Part shown: positions 31,574-40,180 of the stretch, one piece after another
How the letters are laid out: every line of letters begins with the position of its first letter
Position numbering within the stretch: the first letter of the stretch is position 1
NCBI GenBank assembly: GCA_035995025.1
Contig: DASYKY010000120.1
Span: 86,498-150,497 of the forward strand
Direction: 5' to 3'
Length of the DNA stretch: 64,000 bases
From: Actinophytocola sp035995025
GTDB taxonomy: Bacteria; Actinomycetota; Actinomycetes; Mycobacteriales; Pseudonocardiaceae
Notes under the pieces: generated by a model
What the model saw: only the letters and a program-made list of their open reading frames with translations
The model's database searches: none
What the model was told of the DNA's origin: nothing
Translations under genes and position numbers: made by a program

Positions 31574-32983
31574 GTGCGGAAAACTCTGCGTGGCCGGGTC
31601 GGCGCGCTGGCGGCCGTGCTGGCGCTGGCCGTGACCGCCTCCGCGTGCTCGTCCGCGGCGAACTCGGGCGACTCCTCCGGCGGCGGCGACGCCTCGGCGC
31701 CGGGCAAGGACGCGCTCGACGGCAAGGGCGAGGTCGCCGTCACGTTCTGGCACGGGATGAGCGGCACGAACGGGGAGACCCTGCAGGCGCTGGTCGACCA
31801 GTTCAACGGCGACCACAAGGGCAAGATCAAGGTCACGCTGAACTACAAGGGCCAGTACGACAGCGTGCTCGCCTCGTACAAGAACGCGTCCGAGAAGCAG
31901 CGCCCGGACATGATGCAGATGTACGACATCGGCACCCGGTACATGATCGACTCCAAGACGGCGATCCCGATGCAGTCGTTCATCGACGTCGACAAGCACG
32001 ACGTGTCCGACCTGCAACCCAACATCACCGGCTACTACACAGTGGACGACAAGCTGTACTCGATGCCGTTCAACACCTCGATGCCGCTGATGTACATCAA
32101 CCGCGAGGCGTTCACCAAGGCCGGTCTCGACCCGGACAAGCCGCCGACGAGCCTCGACGAGATCATGGCCGCGGCCAAGAAGATCAAGGCCACGTCCGGT
32201 GAGACCGTCCAGTACGGCTTCGGGGCGTCGCTGTACGGCTGGTTCGTCGAGCAGTGGAACTCGGTCGCCGACCAGACCCTGTGCGACGCCGACAACGGCC
32301 GCACCGGCCGGGCGGACAAGGTCACGCTCACCAACGACACCAACACCAAGCTCGTGCAGTGGTGGCAGGACATGGTCAAGCAGGGACTGGCCATGAAGCT
32401 GGACAGCAACACCGACAACGGTGACAACGCGTTCAGCTCCGGTACGGTCGCGATGAGCCTCGAGTCCACCGGCTCGCTCGGCACGTTCACCGAGGGCGCG
32501 GCCGCGTCGAAGAACCCGTTCACGGTGGGCACCGGCTACTTCCCGAAGGTCGACGCGAGCAACGAGGGCGGCCCGATCATCGGCGGCGCCTCGCTGTGGA
32601 TCATGAACAAGGACGACCCGGCGAAGGAGCGGGCCGCCTGGGAGCTGGTGAGTTTCCTGTCCAGCAAGGACTCCCAGGTCGCCTGGCACACCAAGACCGG
32701 CTACTTCCCGATCAGCAAGGCCGCTCTGGACGACCCGGCGGACAAGCAGTGGGTCGGCCAGAAGCCGCAGTTCGCCACCGCGATCAAGCAACTGCAGGGC
32801 ACCAAGCTGACCCACGCCACGCAGGGCTGCTCGGTCGGTGAGATGCCCGAGGTGCGCAAGAACGTGGAGAACGCCCTGCAGGCGGCCGTCCTCCAGGGCA
32901 CCGACGCGACCAAGGCCCTGACCGACGCGCAGGACGCGGCGAACAAGAAGATCGCCGACTACAACGACAAGCTCGGCGGCTGA
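31574..32983 (+). CDS. sugar-binding lipoprotein of ABC importer (UgpB/MalE type)
   Basis: A 469-residue extracellular solute-binding protein. The N-terminal signal ends in a lipobox TASAC, so the mature protein is a lipoprotein on the outer membrane face. An ITFWHGMSG-like first strand, DIGTRYMIDSKTAIPM, PFNTSMPLMYINREAF and the GGASLWIMNKDDPAKERAAWELVSFL segment match the SBP_bac_8/UgpB family. GTG 31574 follows AGGAAGGA. It is the last gene of the importer operon and a strong hairpin follows. Ligand is not deducible from sequence; a glycerol-phosphodiester or oligosaccharide is possible. Confidence 0.9.
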   Translation: MRKTLRGRVGALAAVLALAVTASACSSAANSGDSSGGGDASAPGKDALDGKGEVAVTFWHGMSGTNGETLQALVDQFNGDHKGKIKVTLNYKGQYDSVLASYKNASEKQRPDMMQMYDIGTRYMIDSKTAIPMQSFIDVDKHDVSDLQPNITGYYTVDDKLYSMPFNTSMPLMYINREAFTKAGLDPDKPPTSLDEIMAAAKKIKATSGETVQYGFGASLYGWFVEQWNSVADQTLCDADNGRTGRADKVTLTNDTNTKLVQWWQDMVKQGLAMKLDSNTDNGDNAFSSGTVAMSLESTGSLGTFTEGAAASKNPFTVGTGYFPKVDASNEGGPIIGGASLWIMNKDDPAKERAAWELVSFLSSKDSQVAWHTKTGYFPISKAALDDPADKQWVGQKPQFATAIKQLQGTKLTHATQGCSVGEMPEVRKNVENALQAAVLQGTDATKALTDAQDAANKKIADYNDKLGG

Positions 32984-33003
32984 CCGACCGGGTTCGTCGT
33001 TGC

Positions 33004-33048
33004 CACGCACGAGGCCGTCGCCGGCTCCAGGCGGCGGCCTCCTGCGTG
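33004..33048 (+). terminator. hairpin terminator after sugar ABC operon
   Basis: A 19-bp stem with two mismatches (33004-33022 with 33030-33048; core AGGCCGTCGCC / GGCGGCGGCCT) around the 7-nt loop GGCTCCA, 21 nt after the lipoprotein stop. Strong stem, no U-tract. Confidence 0.75.
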
Positions 33049-33362
33049 TCGTCACCTGACGACGGGCCGGGGCTCCAGCACCAGCGGTCGCGGGAGCGGG
33101 TACTCCTTTCCGCCCACCGGGTCCCACGGTTGGCCCATCGCCCGCGCGCCCGTCCACATGAAACGCACACTTTGGGTAGCACGTAATTCCCTCGAAGATG
33201 GTGTACCCAAAAGAGTTCTTGTCCGCCGACGGCCGCTTGGTATGTTGGAAACCGGCCAGGTCAACCCAAAAAAACAAATCCCCACCGCGTGCATTTCGGA
33301 GTCGTGCCGACTTGCGGAATGAATGACGGGGATTTCCACGTGCCTTCGGAAAGGAATTCCCC
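33049..33362 (+). promoter_or_regulatory. promoter region of the 2-methylisoborneol genes
   Basis: About 310 bp with no convincing gene and clearly lower GC than its surroundings in the second half. It holds an inverted repeat TTTGGGTA (33171-33178) / TACCCAAA (33204-33211) with a 25-bp spacer, an A-rich run near 33270, and AAGGAA shortly before the GTG at 33363. The repeat is a candidate operator. In streptomycetes these odour genes are developmentally controlled; the same is inferred here. Confidence 0.5.
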
Positions 33363-34223
33363 GTGGCTGCCACCCGGACGGCTCCCGCCGAGGTTCTGCG
33401 CAACGACTACCAGAAATCCGTAGCAGCGTACTGGAACAACGAGAAGGACCCGGTCAACCTGCGGCTCGGGGACGTCGACGGGCTCTACCACCACCACTAC
33501 GGCATCGGCGAGGTCGACCTGTCCGTGCTGGAGGGTCCGGCGGAGACCCGCGACGAGCGGATCATCGCCGAGATGCACCGGCTGGAGTCCGCGCAGGCCG
33601 AGGTGTTGCTCGACCACCTGGGCCAGGTCGGGCCCGGCGACCGGCTGCTCGACGCCGGCTGCGGGCGCGGCGGGAGCAGCATCATGGCGAACGCGAGGTT
33701 CGGCTGCCGCGTGGACGGGGTGTCCATCTCGGAGCAGCAGGTCGCGTTCGCCAACGACCACGCGGCCCGGCGAGGCGTCGCCGACCAGGTCCGCTTCCAT
33801 TTCCGCAACATGCTCGACACGGGGTTCGACACCGGCACGTTCCGGGGCATCTGGAACAACGAGAGCACGATGTATGTCGACCTTTCCGAATTGTTCGCCG
33901 AGCATTCCCGGCAGCTGGAGTTCGGCGGGCGGTACGTCACCGTCACCGGTTGCTACAACGACGTCACCGGCGGCCGGTCCAAGGCGGTCGCCCAGATCGA
34001 CCAGCACTACACCTGCAACATTCATCCGCGCAGCGAGTACTTCCGGGCGATGACGGCCAACGACCTCGTCCCCATCTCCGTCGTGGACCTCACCGCCCAG
34101 ACCATCCCGTACTGGGAGCTGCGCGCGAAGTCCTCGGTGGCCACCGGCATCGAGGGCCCGTTCCTCACCGCGTACCGCGAGGGCAGCTTCCACTACCTGC
34201 TCATCGCCGCCGACCGCATCTGA
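33363..34223 (+). CDS. gppmt: geranyl diphosphate 2-C-methyltransferase
   Basis: A 286-residue SAM-dependent enzyme that methylates C2 of geranyl diphosphate, the first committed step to 2-methylisoborneol. The NDYQKSVAAYWNNEKDPVNLRLGDVDGLYHHHYGIG start, motif I LLDAGCGRGGSS (about 95-106), RFHFRNMLDTGF, WNNESTMYVDL and QHYTCNIHPRS are diagnostic. It starts at GTG 33363. The methylisoborneol synthase gene follows after 21 bp with its own GGAGG, so the pair forms an operon. Confidence 0.95.
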   Translation: MAATRTAPAEVLRNDYQKSVAAYWNNEKDPVNLRLGDVDGLYHHHYGIGEVDLSVLEGPAETRDERIIAEMHRLESAQAEVLLDHLGQVGPGDRLLDAGCGRGGSSIMANARFGCRVDGVSISEQQVAFANDHAARRGVADQVRFHFRNMLDTGFDTGTFRGIWNNESTMYVDLSELFAEHSRQLEFGGRYVTVTGCYNDVTGGRSKAVAQIDQHYTCNIHPRSEYFRAMTANDLVPISVVDLTAQTIPYWELRAKSSVATGIEGPFLTAYREGSFHYLLIAADRI

Positions 34224-34244
34224 CCGCTCCCGGAGGTGTGAGTG

Positions 34245-35381
34245 ATGACGGAAACCCGCGGCGGCCCGGCCCACGTCCCGGCCGGCCCGACCGGGCTGGG
34301 CACGTCGGCCGCGCGCTTCCCGGCCCGCCTCGTGGCCCCGCCGGACCCCGTGCCGGACGCTGTGCCGGACGTTCTTCCGGCATCCGGGGCCGATCCCGCG
34401 TACGCCTACCGGGAGTGGGGCGACGGGTCGGCGTCGCCGCTCTACTGCCCGCTCACCGAGCGGGCCGACGAGGTGCTCGCCGCCGAGGTCGATCAGCGAC
34501 TCGCCGGCTGGGCGGGCGAGTGCGGGTTCGACGAGCATGAGTGCGAGCAGCTGGGCCGGGCCGGGTTCGGCAGGCTCGTCACGCTCGCGCACCCCGACTG
34601 CGACGACCCGGACCGGCTCCTGATCTCGGCGCGGCTGAACGCGGCGTGGTGGGCCGCCGACGACCTCTACGCGGACGACACCGCGCTCGGGGCCGTGCCG
34701 GCGGAGCTACCGCCGCGGCTGGCGCTGGCCATGGCGGCCATGGACCCGCTGCCGCCCGTCGGCGAGTTCAGCCACGACCTCGACGAGACGCTCGCCGGCC
34801 ACCGGGTGCTCGTCGCGCTGCGCTCGGGCGCCGAGCACCTGCGGGACAACGGCACGCCCGCCCAGCACCAGCGCGTCTGCTACTCCACGTTCGCCATGTT
34901 CGTGAGCTGGACCGCCTACGCGGCATGGAAACACGCCGGCACGTACCCGCCCGCGTGGGAGTACCTCGCGGCCCGCCAGCACGACAGCTTCTACACCTCG
35001 ATGACCCTGATCGACGTGCTCGGCGCCTACGAGCTCCCAGCCAACCTCTACTACGAGCCGCGGGTCCGCCGCGCCGCCATCCAGGCCGGCACGGCGGCCG
35101 TCCTCGTCAACGACCTCCACTCGGTGACCAAGGACCTGGCGGACGACAACCCGCCCTGCAACATGGTGCTGCTGATCGCCGGCGACCGGGACTGCTCGAT
35201 CCAGGAGGCCACCGAGATCACCGTCGACCTCCACAACGAGGTCGTGCACGACTTCCAGGCGGCCCACGAGAAGCTCCGGGCCGTGCCGTCCCCGGAGCTG
35301 CGGCGTTTCCTCCACGGTCTGCGCTCGTGGATGGGCGGCAGCTTCGAGTGGCATTCGACGAGCCCCCGCTACCGCGGCTGA
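34245..35381 (+). CDS. 2-methylisoborneol synthase (terpene cyclase)
   Basis: A 378-residue class I terpene cyclase that ionises 2-methyl-geranyl diphosphate and closes it to 2-methylisoborneol, the musty odorant of actinomycetes. A Pro/Ala-rich, low-complexity N-terminus of about 60 residues is typical. The Asp-rich metal motif is DDLYADD (139-145) and the NSE-type motif is NDLHSVTKD (from N289). ATG 34245 is preferred over GTG 34242 because GGAGG lies 8 nt upstream. It is paired with the GPP methyltransferase; the nucleotide-binding encapsulin gene often found beside this pair is absent. Confidence 0.95.
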   Translation: MTETRGGPAHVPAGPTGLGTSAARFPARLVAPPDPVPDAVPDVLPASGADPAYAYREWGDGSASPLYCPLTERADEVLAAEVDQRLAGWAGECGFDEHECEQLGRAGFGRLVTLAHPDCDDPDRLLISARLNAAWWAADDLYADDTALGAVPAELPPRLALAMAAMDPLPPVGEFSHDLDETLAGHRVLVALRSGAEHLRDNGTPAQHQRVCYSTFAMFVSWTAYAAWKHAGTYPPAWEYLAARQHDSFYTSMTLIDVLGAYELPANLYYEPRVRRAAIQAGTAAVLVNDLHSVTKDLADDNPPCNMVLLIAGDRDCSIQEATEITVDLHNEVVHDFQAAHEKLRAVPSPELRRFLHGLRSWMGGSFEWHSTSPRYRG

Positions 35382-35424
35382 CCCGGCGGGGAGTATCGGC
35401 GGCTGTTCCGGGTAGGCCCAGCGC

Positions 35425-35952
35425 ATGGTTACCGTTCCCGTCGACGACACATTGCTGGGTATCTACCTGAACGACCACCTCGCGGGCGCCACCGCGGGGG
35501 TCGAGCTCGCCGAGAGGCTGGCGGGCGAGAACCGCGACCGGATCGGCGGCCGGGTGCTCCGCCGGCTCGCGGAGGAGGTCGCCGAGGACCGGGTGGCGTT
35601 GCTCGACCTGATGGCCACGCTGGACGTGCCGGTACGGCACTACAAGGTCTGGCTCGGGTGGCTCGGGGAGAAGGCCGGCCGGCTGAAGCCGAACGGGCGG
35701 ATCCTCACCCGGTCGCCCTTGAGCCGCGTGATCGGGCTCGAGACGCTGCGGCTGGGAATCGAGGGCAAGGCGGCGCTGTGGCGTGCGCTGCGCGGCCGGG
35801 CGGAGATCGACTCCCGGCTGCACACCGAGCGGCTCGACGACCTGCTCGACCGCGCCCGGCGGCAGAGCGCCACGGTGGAGAGCTTTCGCGGGTGGGCGGT
35901 CACCGAGGCGTTCGGCGGCGATGCGGAGCCGCCCGATATGCCGGCCGGCTGA
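35425..35952 (+). CDS. ferritin-like helical protein, unknown function
   Basis: A 175-residue all-helical protein: LLGIYLNDHLAGATAGVELAERLAG, a second helix LRRLAEEVAEDRVALLDLMATL and two more suggest a four-helix, ferritin-like bundle. The metal-ligand Glu/His pattern is incomplete, so no activity is assigned. An in-house name would be hypothetical protein. It lies 43 bp after the terpene synthase and could be co-transcribed, but no link is evident. It ends 4 nt before a convergent VOC gene. Confidence 0.7.
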   Translation: MVTVPVDDTLLGIYLNDHLAGATAGVELAERLAGENRDRIGGRVLRRLAEEVAEDRVALLDLMATLDVPVRHYKVWLGWLGEKAGRLKPNGRILTRSPLSRVIGLETLRLGIEGKAALWRALRGRAEIDSRLHTERLDDLLDRARRQSATVESFRGWAVTEAFGGDAEPPDMPAG

Positions 35953-35955
35953 CGG

Positions 35956-36315
35956 TCAGTCCCAGACCAGGCAGAAGGGGTGGCCCGCCGGATCGCGGTA
36001 CACGCGGAACCTGCCGTCCTCGTGGGCGTCGGGCACCCGCGTCGCGCCCAGGTCGAGAACCTGGCGCTCGGCCACGTCCACGTCGCCGACGCGAATGTCC
36101 ACATGGAACTGCTGGGCGCCTGCCGGATCGGGGAAGCGCGGCGGTGCGTGCTCGGGCGACGTCTGGAACGACAGCTGCCGCCCGGCGTCGTCGACGATCG
36201 TGACCCAGTCGTCCTCCTGGGTCTTGATCTTCGCCCCGAGGACGTCGGCGTAGAAACTGGCCAGCTTCCGCGGGTCACGCGTGTCGAGCACCACGGTTTC
36301 GAGTCGTCCGATCAT
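35956..36315 (-). CDS. VOC-family (glyoxalase-like) protein
   Basis: A 119-residue protein of the vicinal-oxygen-chelate superfamily. It has a beta-alpha-beta-beta-beta start (GRLETVVLDTRDPRKLASFYADVLG), WVTIVDDAGRQLSFQ, and a second half ending RVYRDPAGHPFCLVWD. The length fits a single VOC unit that dimerises. ATG 36315 is chosen; an in-frame upstream ATG at 36348 is weaker. Function could be glyoxalase, antibiotic-binding or dioxygenase-like; it is not resolvable. Confidence 0.85.
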   Translation of the reverse strand: MIGRLETVVLDTRDPRKLASFYADVLGAKIKTQEDDWVTIVDDAGRQLSFQTSPEHAPPRFPDPAGAQQFHVDIRVGDVDVAERQVLDLGATRVPDAHEDGRFRVYRDPAGHPFCLVWD

Positions 36316-36361
36316 GGCACCAGCATGCCCACCCTGTACCGGGCTCAAACGCGTCCTCGCG

Positions 36362-38389
36362 TCACAGGTGATCGCGCGGCAGGGCGAGGTTCCAGTTCCG
36401 CGAGCAGATGCGGGTCGCCCCCTCGTACGCGTCGAGCTGGGCGTGCAGCCGGAACTCGGTCGGCGTGCACGTCAGGCGCTGCCGGGTCTCGACCCGCGTC
36501 GACCAGTCGCCGCGGGCGAACGTCATGACCCACTCGGTCTCGCCGTGCACCGAGCAGAAGTCGTCCGCGGTCCAGCCGTACCGCTCGTGGACCTGCTTGC
36601 CGATCTCTGTGCCGGTGTCCTCGTACCGCACGGTGCCCGTGTCCTTGACCACGTCCAGCGCCGACTCGTACGTGATCATGTTGCGGGTGACGTCCCACCG
36701 GTACCGGCCGGGGCTGCGCACGGTCGTGGTCAGCGGCTGGGCGCCCTCGGGCTCGTCGAACGCCCGGAGCGCGACGTCGTCGGGGGCGGTCACCGGCCGG
36801 ATCGGGAGGTCGAGTGAGCTGCCCGGCGTGTGCACGGACAGCAGCACGGGCTCCGGCGGCGGCCAGGCCAGCGGCCAGTACGAAGTGGACAGTGAGAGCC
36901 GGATCCGGTGGCCGGCGGGAAACGCTTGCGCCACACCGTTGAGCGGGACGTCCACCTGGTAGCGCCGGCCCGGCTCGAGCGGCGCCGGCGCGTCGCGGGA
37001 GTCGCGGTGGGTGAGGTTGAGCAGGCCGTAGGTGACCCGGGTCGCGCTGCCGTCCTCGGCCACATCGGACAGTCGCGCGGCGACCATCGCGATCGGACGG
37101 TTCACCGAGACGTCCAGGCGTACCACCGGCGCGCCGAGGATCTCGCACGGCTCGGTCAGCACGTCCGAGTCGAACACGAGCGAGCCGCCGTCCTCCTCTC
37201 GCTGGTCGTAGGGCAGGTCCGGCGGCGCGTTGTAGGAACACCACTTGCCGGCGAACTGGCCGACCGACAGCGGCGAGGAGACCGTGCGGACGTCGTTCGG
37301 CACGGCCTCGTCGCATACCGCGATCCGGTGCGCCGCAAGGGGATGCGCGTCGCGGCGGATGTTTGGCGACGGCCAGGCGCGCTCGCCGACCCACCGCCCG
37401 GGCCGTTCCTCGTAGGAGGTCGAGGGCGGGACGCTGTCCTGCATCCAGGTGCGCAGCACCGGCTCGTCGGCCGTGGTGTCGTCGTCGCCGTCGCGCAGCC
37501 ACCGGTCGAACCAGCGGACCACCTCCTGCAGGTAGCCGATCGCGGGCCCGGGCACGCCGAGGTGCGGGTACTTGTGTGACCACGGGCCGATCAAACCCTT
37601 GCGGGGCACGGTGAGCCCTTCCATGAGCCGCAGTACGGCGTTCGAGTAGCCGTCGGCCCAGCCGCACGACGCGAACACCGGGACCTGGATGGCCGAGTAG
37701 TCCTCGCACACCGACGCGTGCCGCCAGTAGTCGTCCCGCCGCTGGTGGGCCAGCCACTCGGCGACCCACGGGCGGGCCGCGTCCAGCCGCTCCTGCCACA
37801 TCTGCCGCCACCGGCGGCCGGTCAGCGCCGGGTCCGGCGGGCAGGTGCTGTAGGCGAACATCGTGCCGGACTCGGCGAGGTTGTCCGACAGCAGGCAGCC
37901 GCGCATGTGGTGCATGTCGTCGGCGAACCGGTCGTCGGTGAACGACGCGACGCAGATCGCGCCGAGGCTCGGCGGGCGGCGGGCCGCGACCTGCAGCGCG
38001 GCGAACCCGCCCCAGGAGATGCCCATCATGCCGGTCCGCCCGTCGCACCACGGCTGGTCGGCCAGCCACGCGAGGACGTCCTCGGCGTCGCGCTGCTCCT
38101 GCTCGAGGTACTCGTCGGTGAGCACGCCGTCGGACTCGCCGCTGCCCCGGATGTCCACCCGCACGCACGCGAACCCGTGCCCGGCCAGGTAGGGGTGGGC
38201 GATCGAGTCGCGCACCGAGGTCAGATCCCGTTTGCGGTAAGGGATGTACTCCAGGACGGCGGGTACCGGCTCCGCGTCGGAACTCAGCGGCCGCCAGATC
38301 CGCGCGGCGAGCCGGCAGCCGTCGGGCAGCGAGATCCACTGGTGCTCGGTTTCCTTGATCTCGTAGGGCAGCGAGGTCACCACTCGCAT
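36362..38389 (-). CDS. CocE/NonD family alpha/beta hydrolase
   Basis: A 675-residue protein of the cocaine-esterase/X-Pro-dipeptidyl-peptidase S15 family. The N-terminal hydrolase holds VLEYIPYRKRD, CVRVDIRGSGESDG and the nucleophile elbow GISWGG. A C-terminal jelly-roll domain (about residues 370-600) follows, and an additional roughly 100-residue C-terminal part that includes YGWTADDF. Members cleave amide or ester bonds, often in acylated peptides or beta-lactams. ATG 38389 lies 4 nt after the stop of the upstream ATP-grasp gene, so the two form an operon. Confidence 0.88.
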   Translation of the reverse strand: MRVVTSLPYEIKETEHQWISLPDGCRLAARIWRPLSSDAEPVPAVLEYIPYRKRDLTSVRDSIAHPYLAGHGFACVRVDIRGSGESDGVLTDEYLEQEQRDAEDVLAWLADQPWCDGRTGMMGISWGGFAALQVAARRPPSLGAICVASFTDDRFADDMHHMRGCLLSDNLAESGTMFAYSTCPPDPALTGRRWRQMWQERLDAARPWVAEWLAHQRRDDYWRHASVCEDYSAIQVPVFASCGWADGYSNAVLRLMEGLTVPRKGLIGPWSHKYPHLGVPGPAIGYLQEVVRWFDRWLRDGDDDTTADEPVLRTWMQDSVPPSTSYEERPGRWVGERAWPSPNIRRDAHPLAAHRIAVCDEAVPNDVRTVSSPLSVGQFAGKWCSYNAPPDLPYDQREEDGGSLVFDSDVLTEPCEILGAPVVRLDVSVNRPIAMVAARLSDVAEDGSATRVTYGLLNLTHRDSRDAPAPLEPGRRYQVDVPLNGVAQAFPAGHRIRLSLSTSYWPLAWPPPEPVLLSVHTPGSSLDLPIRPVTAPDDVALRAFDEPEGAQPLTTTVRSPGRYRWDVTRNMITYESALDVVKDTGTVRYEDTGTEIGKQVHERYGWTADDFCSVHGETEWVMTFARGDWSTRVETRQRLTCTPTEFRLHAQLDAYEGATRICSRNWNLALPRDHL

Positions 38390-38393
38390 CGGA

Positions 38394-39671
38394 TCAGGAC
38401 TTCCCTTCCTCGTACTCGAAGCGCAGGGCGGCCACACACTGTTCGTACTTTTCCTTGAGCTGTGCCTCGTCGTCGGCACCGACGACGAGCTGTGCCAGCT
38501 CGTAGCTGTAGCTGTCCTGACCGTGCAGCTCGGACAGGCGCGCGCCGTCGGGTGCCTTGCGGAACACGCGCACCCCGTCGTGTTCCCGTTCCACCGCGGC
38601 GATCTCGTCCGCCGTGGGGCCGCGTAACAGGACGGCGTCGGAGAACCGGCGCAGGTACCACCGCGCGGAGATCCGGTACCGCCCTTCGCCCGCGGGGGCG
38701 GGATCCTCGCCGAGGGCGACCTTGAGCATGTAGTCGTGGTTGGGGAACCCGTCGACCTGCTCGAACATGGCGGCGTGCGCCTGGGAGTGCCGCGGGTTGA
38801 TCTCCAGCACGTTGATCTCGCCGCTGTCCGGGTCGCAGAAGAACTCGATGCTGAACGTGGCGTCGTCGAGGCCGATCTTCTCCATGAGCCGCCGCGACAC
38901 GTCGGCCAGCCGCTCCCGCATGTGTTCGGGCAGCTGCGACGGGTACTGGTGGCGGAGGAAGCTGGAGACGTCCGGGTAGGTCAGGGAGTCCAGCACGCCG
39001 TACACCACGGCCCGGCCGTGCTGCACGTAGCCTTCCACCGCGGCCCGGTTCCCGGACAGCGCACGCTCGGCCAGCACCGCCTGGCCGCCGGCGTCGGCGA
39101 TCTCCGCGGGCAGGTCCACCTGCTCGAGCAGGTACTCGAAGGGCTCGCCGACCCGGGCGATGCCCTCCCGCAGCTCCGCCATGGCCGCGGCGAACTCCTG
39201 GTCGTCGGTCACCTCGAAGGCGAGCTTGGAGGAGAACGACTTCACCGGCTTGAGCCAGCACGGGTAACCCACCTCGGCGGGCACGGTCGTGTCGTCCAGG
39301 TCGACGAGCGCGAACGGCGGGTACTCGTCGATGACCTCCTGCTGCACGAGCCTGCTCCAGTACTTGTGCTCGCAGCGCAGCACCGACTCGAGGCTCGCGC
39401 CGCGCAGGCCGAACCGCTCGCACAGCACGGGAACCAGCGTGCTGACGGGAAAGTCCCAGAACCCCACGATCGCGTCGACCTGCCCGTCGAACGCGACGAT
39501 GCGCGACTCCGCCTCGCGAAGCAGCTCGGCGACCGGGATCTCCTCGCCCTGTTGCAGTTCCCGCAGTGTCAGCAATCCATGGAACTCGTAGCGATCCGCG
39601 TCCGGCACCCGCCGCAGCAGGTCGAGGTTGTTCTGGTCGAGCCCGAGTACAACGACATTCAACAGTGCCAC
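38394..39671 (-). CDS. ATP-grasp ligase
   Basis: A 425-residue ATP-grasp enzyme. An N-terminal Rossmann-like part (LNVVVLGLDQNNLDLLRRVPDADRYEF) and ESVLRCEHKYWSRL precede the nucleotide-binding fold with PCWLKPVKSFSSKLAFEV. The metal/ATP site reads FSIEFFCDPDSGEINVLEINPRHSQAH. Such enzymes ligate a carboxylate to an amine or thiol with ATP, often building small dipeptide-like products. GTG 39671 follows GAGGGAG. A TTA leucine codon lies at 38625-38627. The gene is the first of a two-gene operon with the acylase-like hydrolase. Confidence 0.88.
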   Translation of the reverse strand: MALLNVVVLGLDQNNLDLLRRVPDADRYEFHGLLTLRELQQGEEIPVAELLREAESRIVAFDGQVDAIVGFWDFPVSTLVPVLCERFGLRGASLESVLRCEHKYWSRLVQQEVIDEYPPFALVDLDDTTVPAEVGYPCWLKPVKSFSSKLAFEVTDDQEFAAAMAELREGIARVGEPFEYLLEQVDLPAEIADAGGQAVLAERALSGNRAAVEGYVQHGRAVVYGVLDSLTYPDVSSFLRHQYPSQLPEHMRERLADVSRRLMEKIGLDDATFSIEFFCDPDSGEINVLEINPRHSQAHAAMFEQVDGFPNHDYMLKVALGEDPAPAGEGRYRISARWYLRRFSDAVLLRGPTADEIAAVEREHDGVRVFRKAPDGARLSELHGQDSYSYELAQLVVGADDEAQLKEKYEQCVAALRFEYEEGKS

Positions 39672-39697
39672 CGATGCTCCCTCGCGATGTCCGGCTG

Positions 39698-39739
39698 GGT
39701 TGTCTGCCTTGGTTTGCCTGCCTTGGGTTGTCTGCCTTG
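39698..39739. repeat. three tandem 14-bp repeats upstream of the ATP-grasp gene
   Basis: GGTTGTCTGCCTTG, GTTTGCCTGCCTTG and GGTTGTCTGCCTTG are consecutive 14-bp units just upstream of the GTG at 39671 (minus strand). They have the same length as, and a GTTGTCYG-like core in common with, the repeats at 17940-17981. An operator array for the ATP-grasp/hydrolase operon is likely; tandem slippage is an alternative. Confidence 0.55.
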
Positions 39740-39829
39740 GAGATACCCGGTTCCCGCGTCGTTACCCGCGAAGGCGGTCCGCCGCGCGACGTCGAGAGGC
39801 GACGTGCGGCGGACCACCAGCGCCGAAAC

Positions 39830-40180
39830 CTACTTGCGCTTGCGGACTTTCAGCCAGATCAGCAGTGCCGCGAGGAGGACCGCCAGCCCGCCAGCGGGAA
39901 TTGCGGGACGCCGGGACACGCTCTCCCATACCGGCGCCACCTTCTGCGCGACCGGGTCCGGCAGCTTGTTCACGAGCTCCGCACCACCGGTGCGGACCGC
40001 CTCGGCCCTCTCCTTCGCGGCCTCCCGCACCCGGGTCTTCACGTCCGCCTTGGCGCCCAGCGCGGCCACGGTCTCGCCCAGTTCCCGACGCGTCAGCTCC
40101 GCGTCCACGAGCAGATCCTCGTCGGTGGGTTCGCCGCCGGGCATGCGCATCCGGTCCGCGTGCTCCTTCTTCGTCGTCAT
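39830..40180 (-). CDS. DUF3618-like membrane-anchored protein
   Basis: A 116-residue protein with an acidic and basic helical part (DELTRRELGETVAALGAKADVKTRVREAAKERAEAV), a linker, and one C-terminal membrane helix (IPAGGLAVLLAALLIWL) before a KVRKRK tail. This matches DUF3618 proteins, which accompany Holin-X-like partners in actinomycetes. Its ATG overlaps the stop of the upstream gene by 4 nt. With the partner (40177-40599) and the divergent BrkB-like gene it forms a common envelope-associated group. Confidence 0.85.
   Translation of the reverse strand: MTTKKEHADRMRMPGGEPTDEDLLVDAELTRRELGETVAALGAKADVKTRVREAAKERAEAVRTGGAELVNKLPDPVAQKVAPVWESVSRRPAIPAGGLAVLLAALLIWLKVRKRK

Noticed and set aside
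33261..34592. A minus-strand 443-codon frame over the methylisoborneol genes.
   Set aside because: The plus strand carries diagnostic terpene and methyltransferase motifs; the minus product lacks any.
39698..39739. The second tandem 14-bp repeat considered as a CRISPR array.
   Set aside because: Same reason: consecutive units without spacers.
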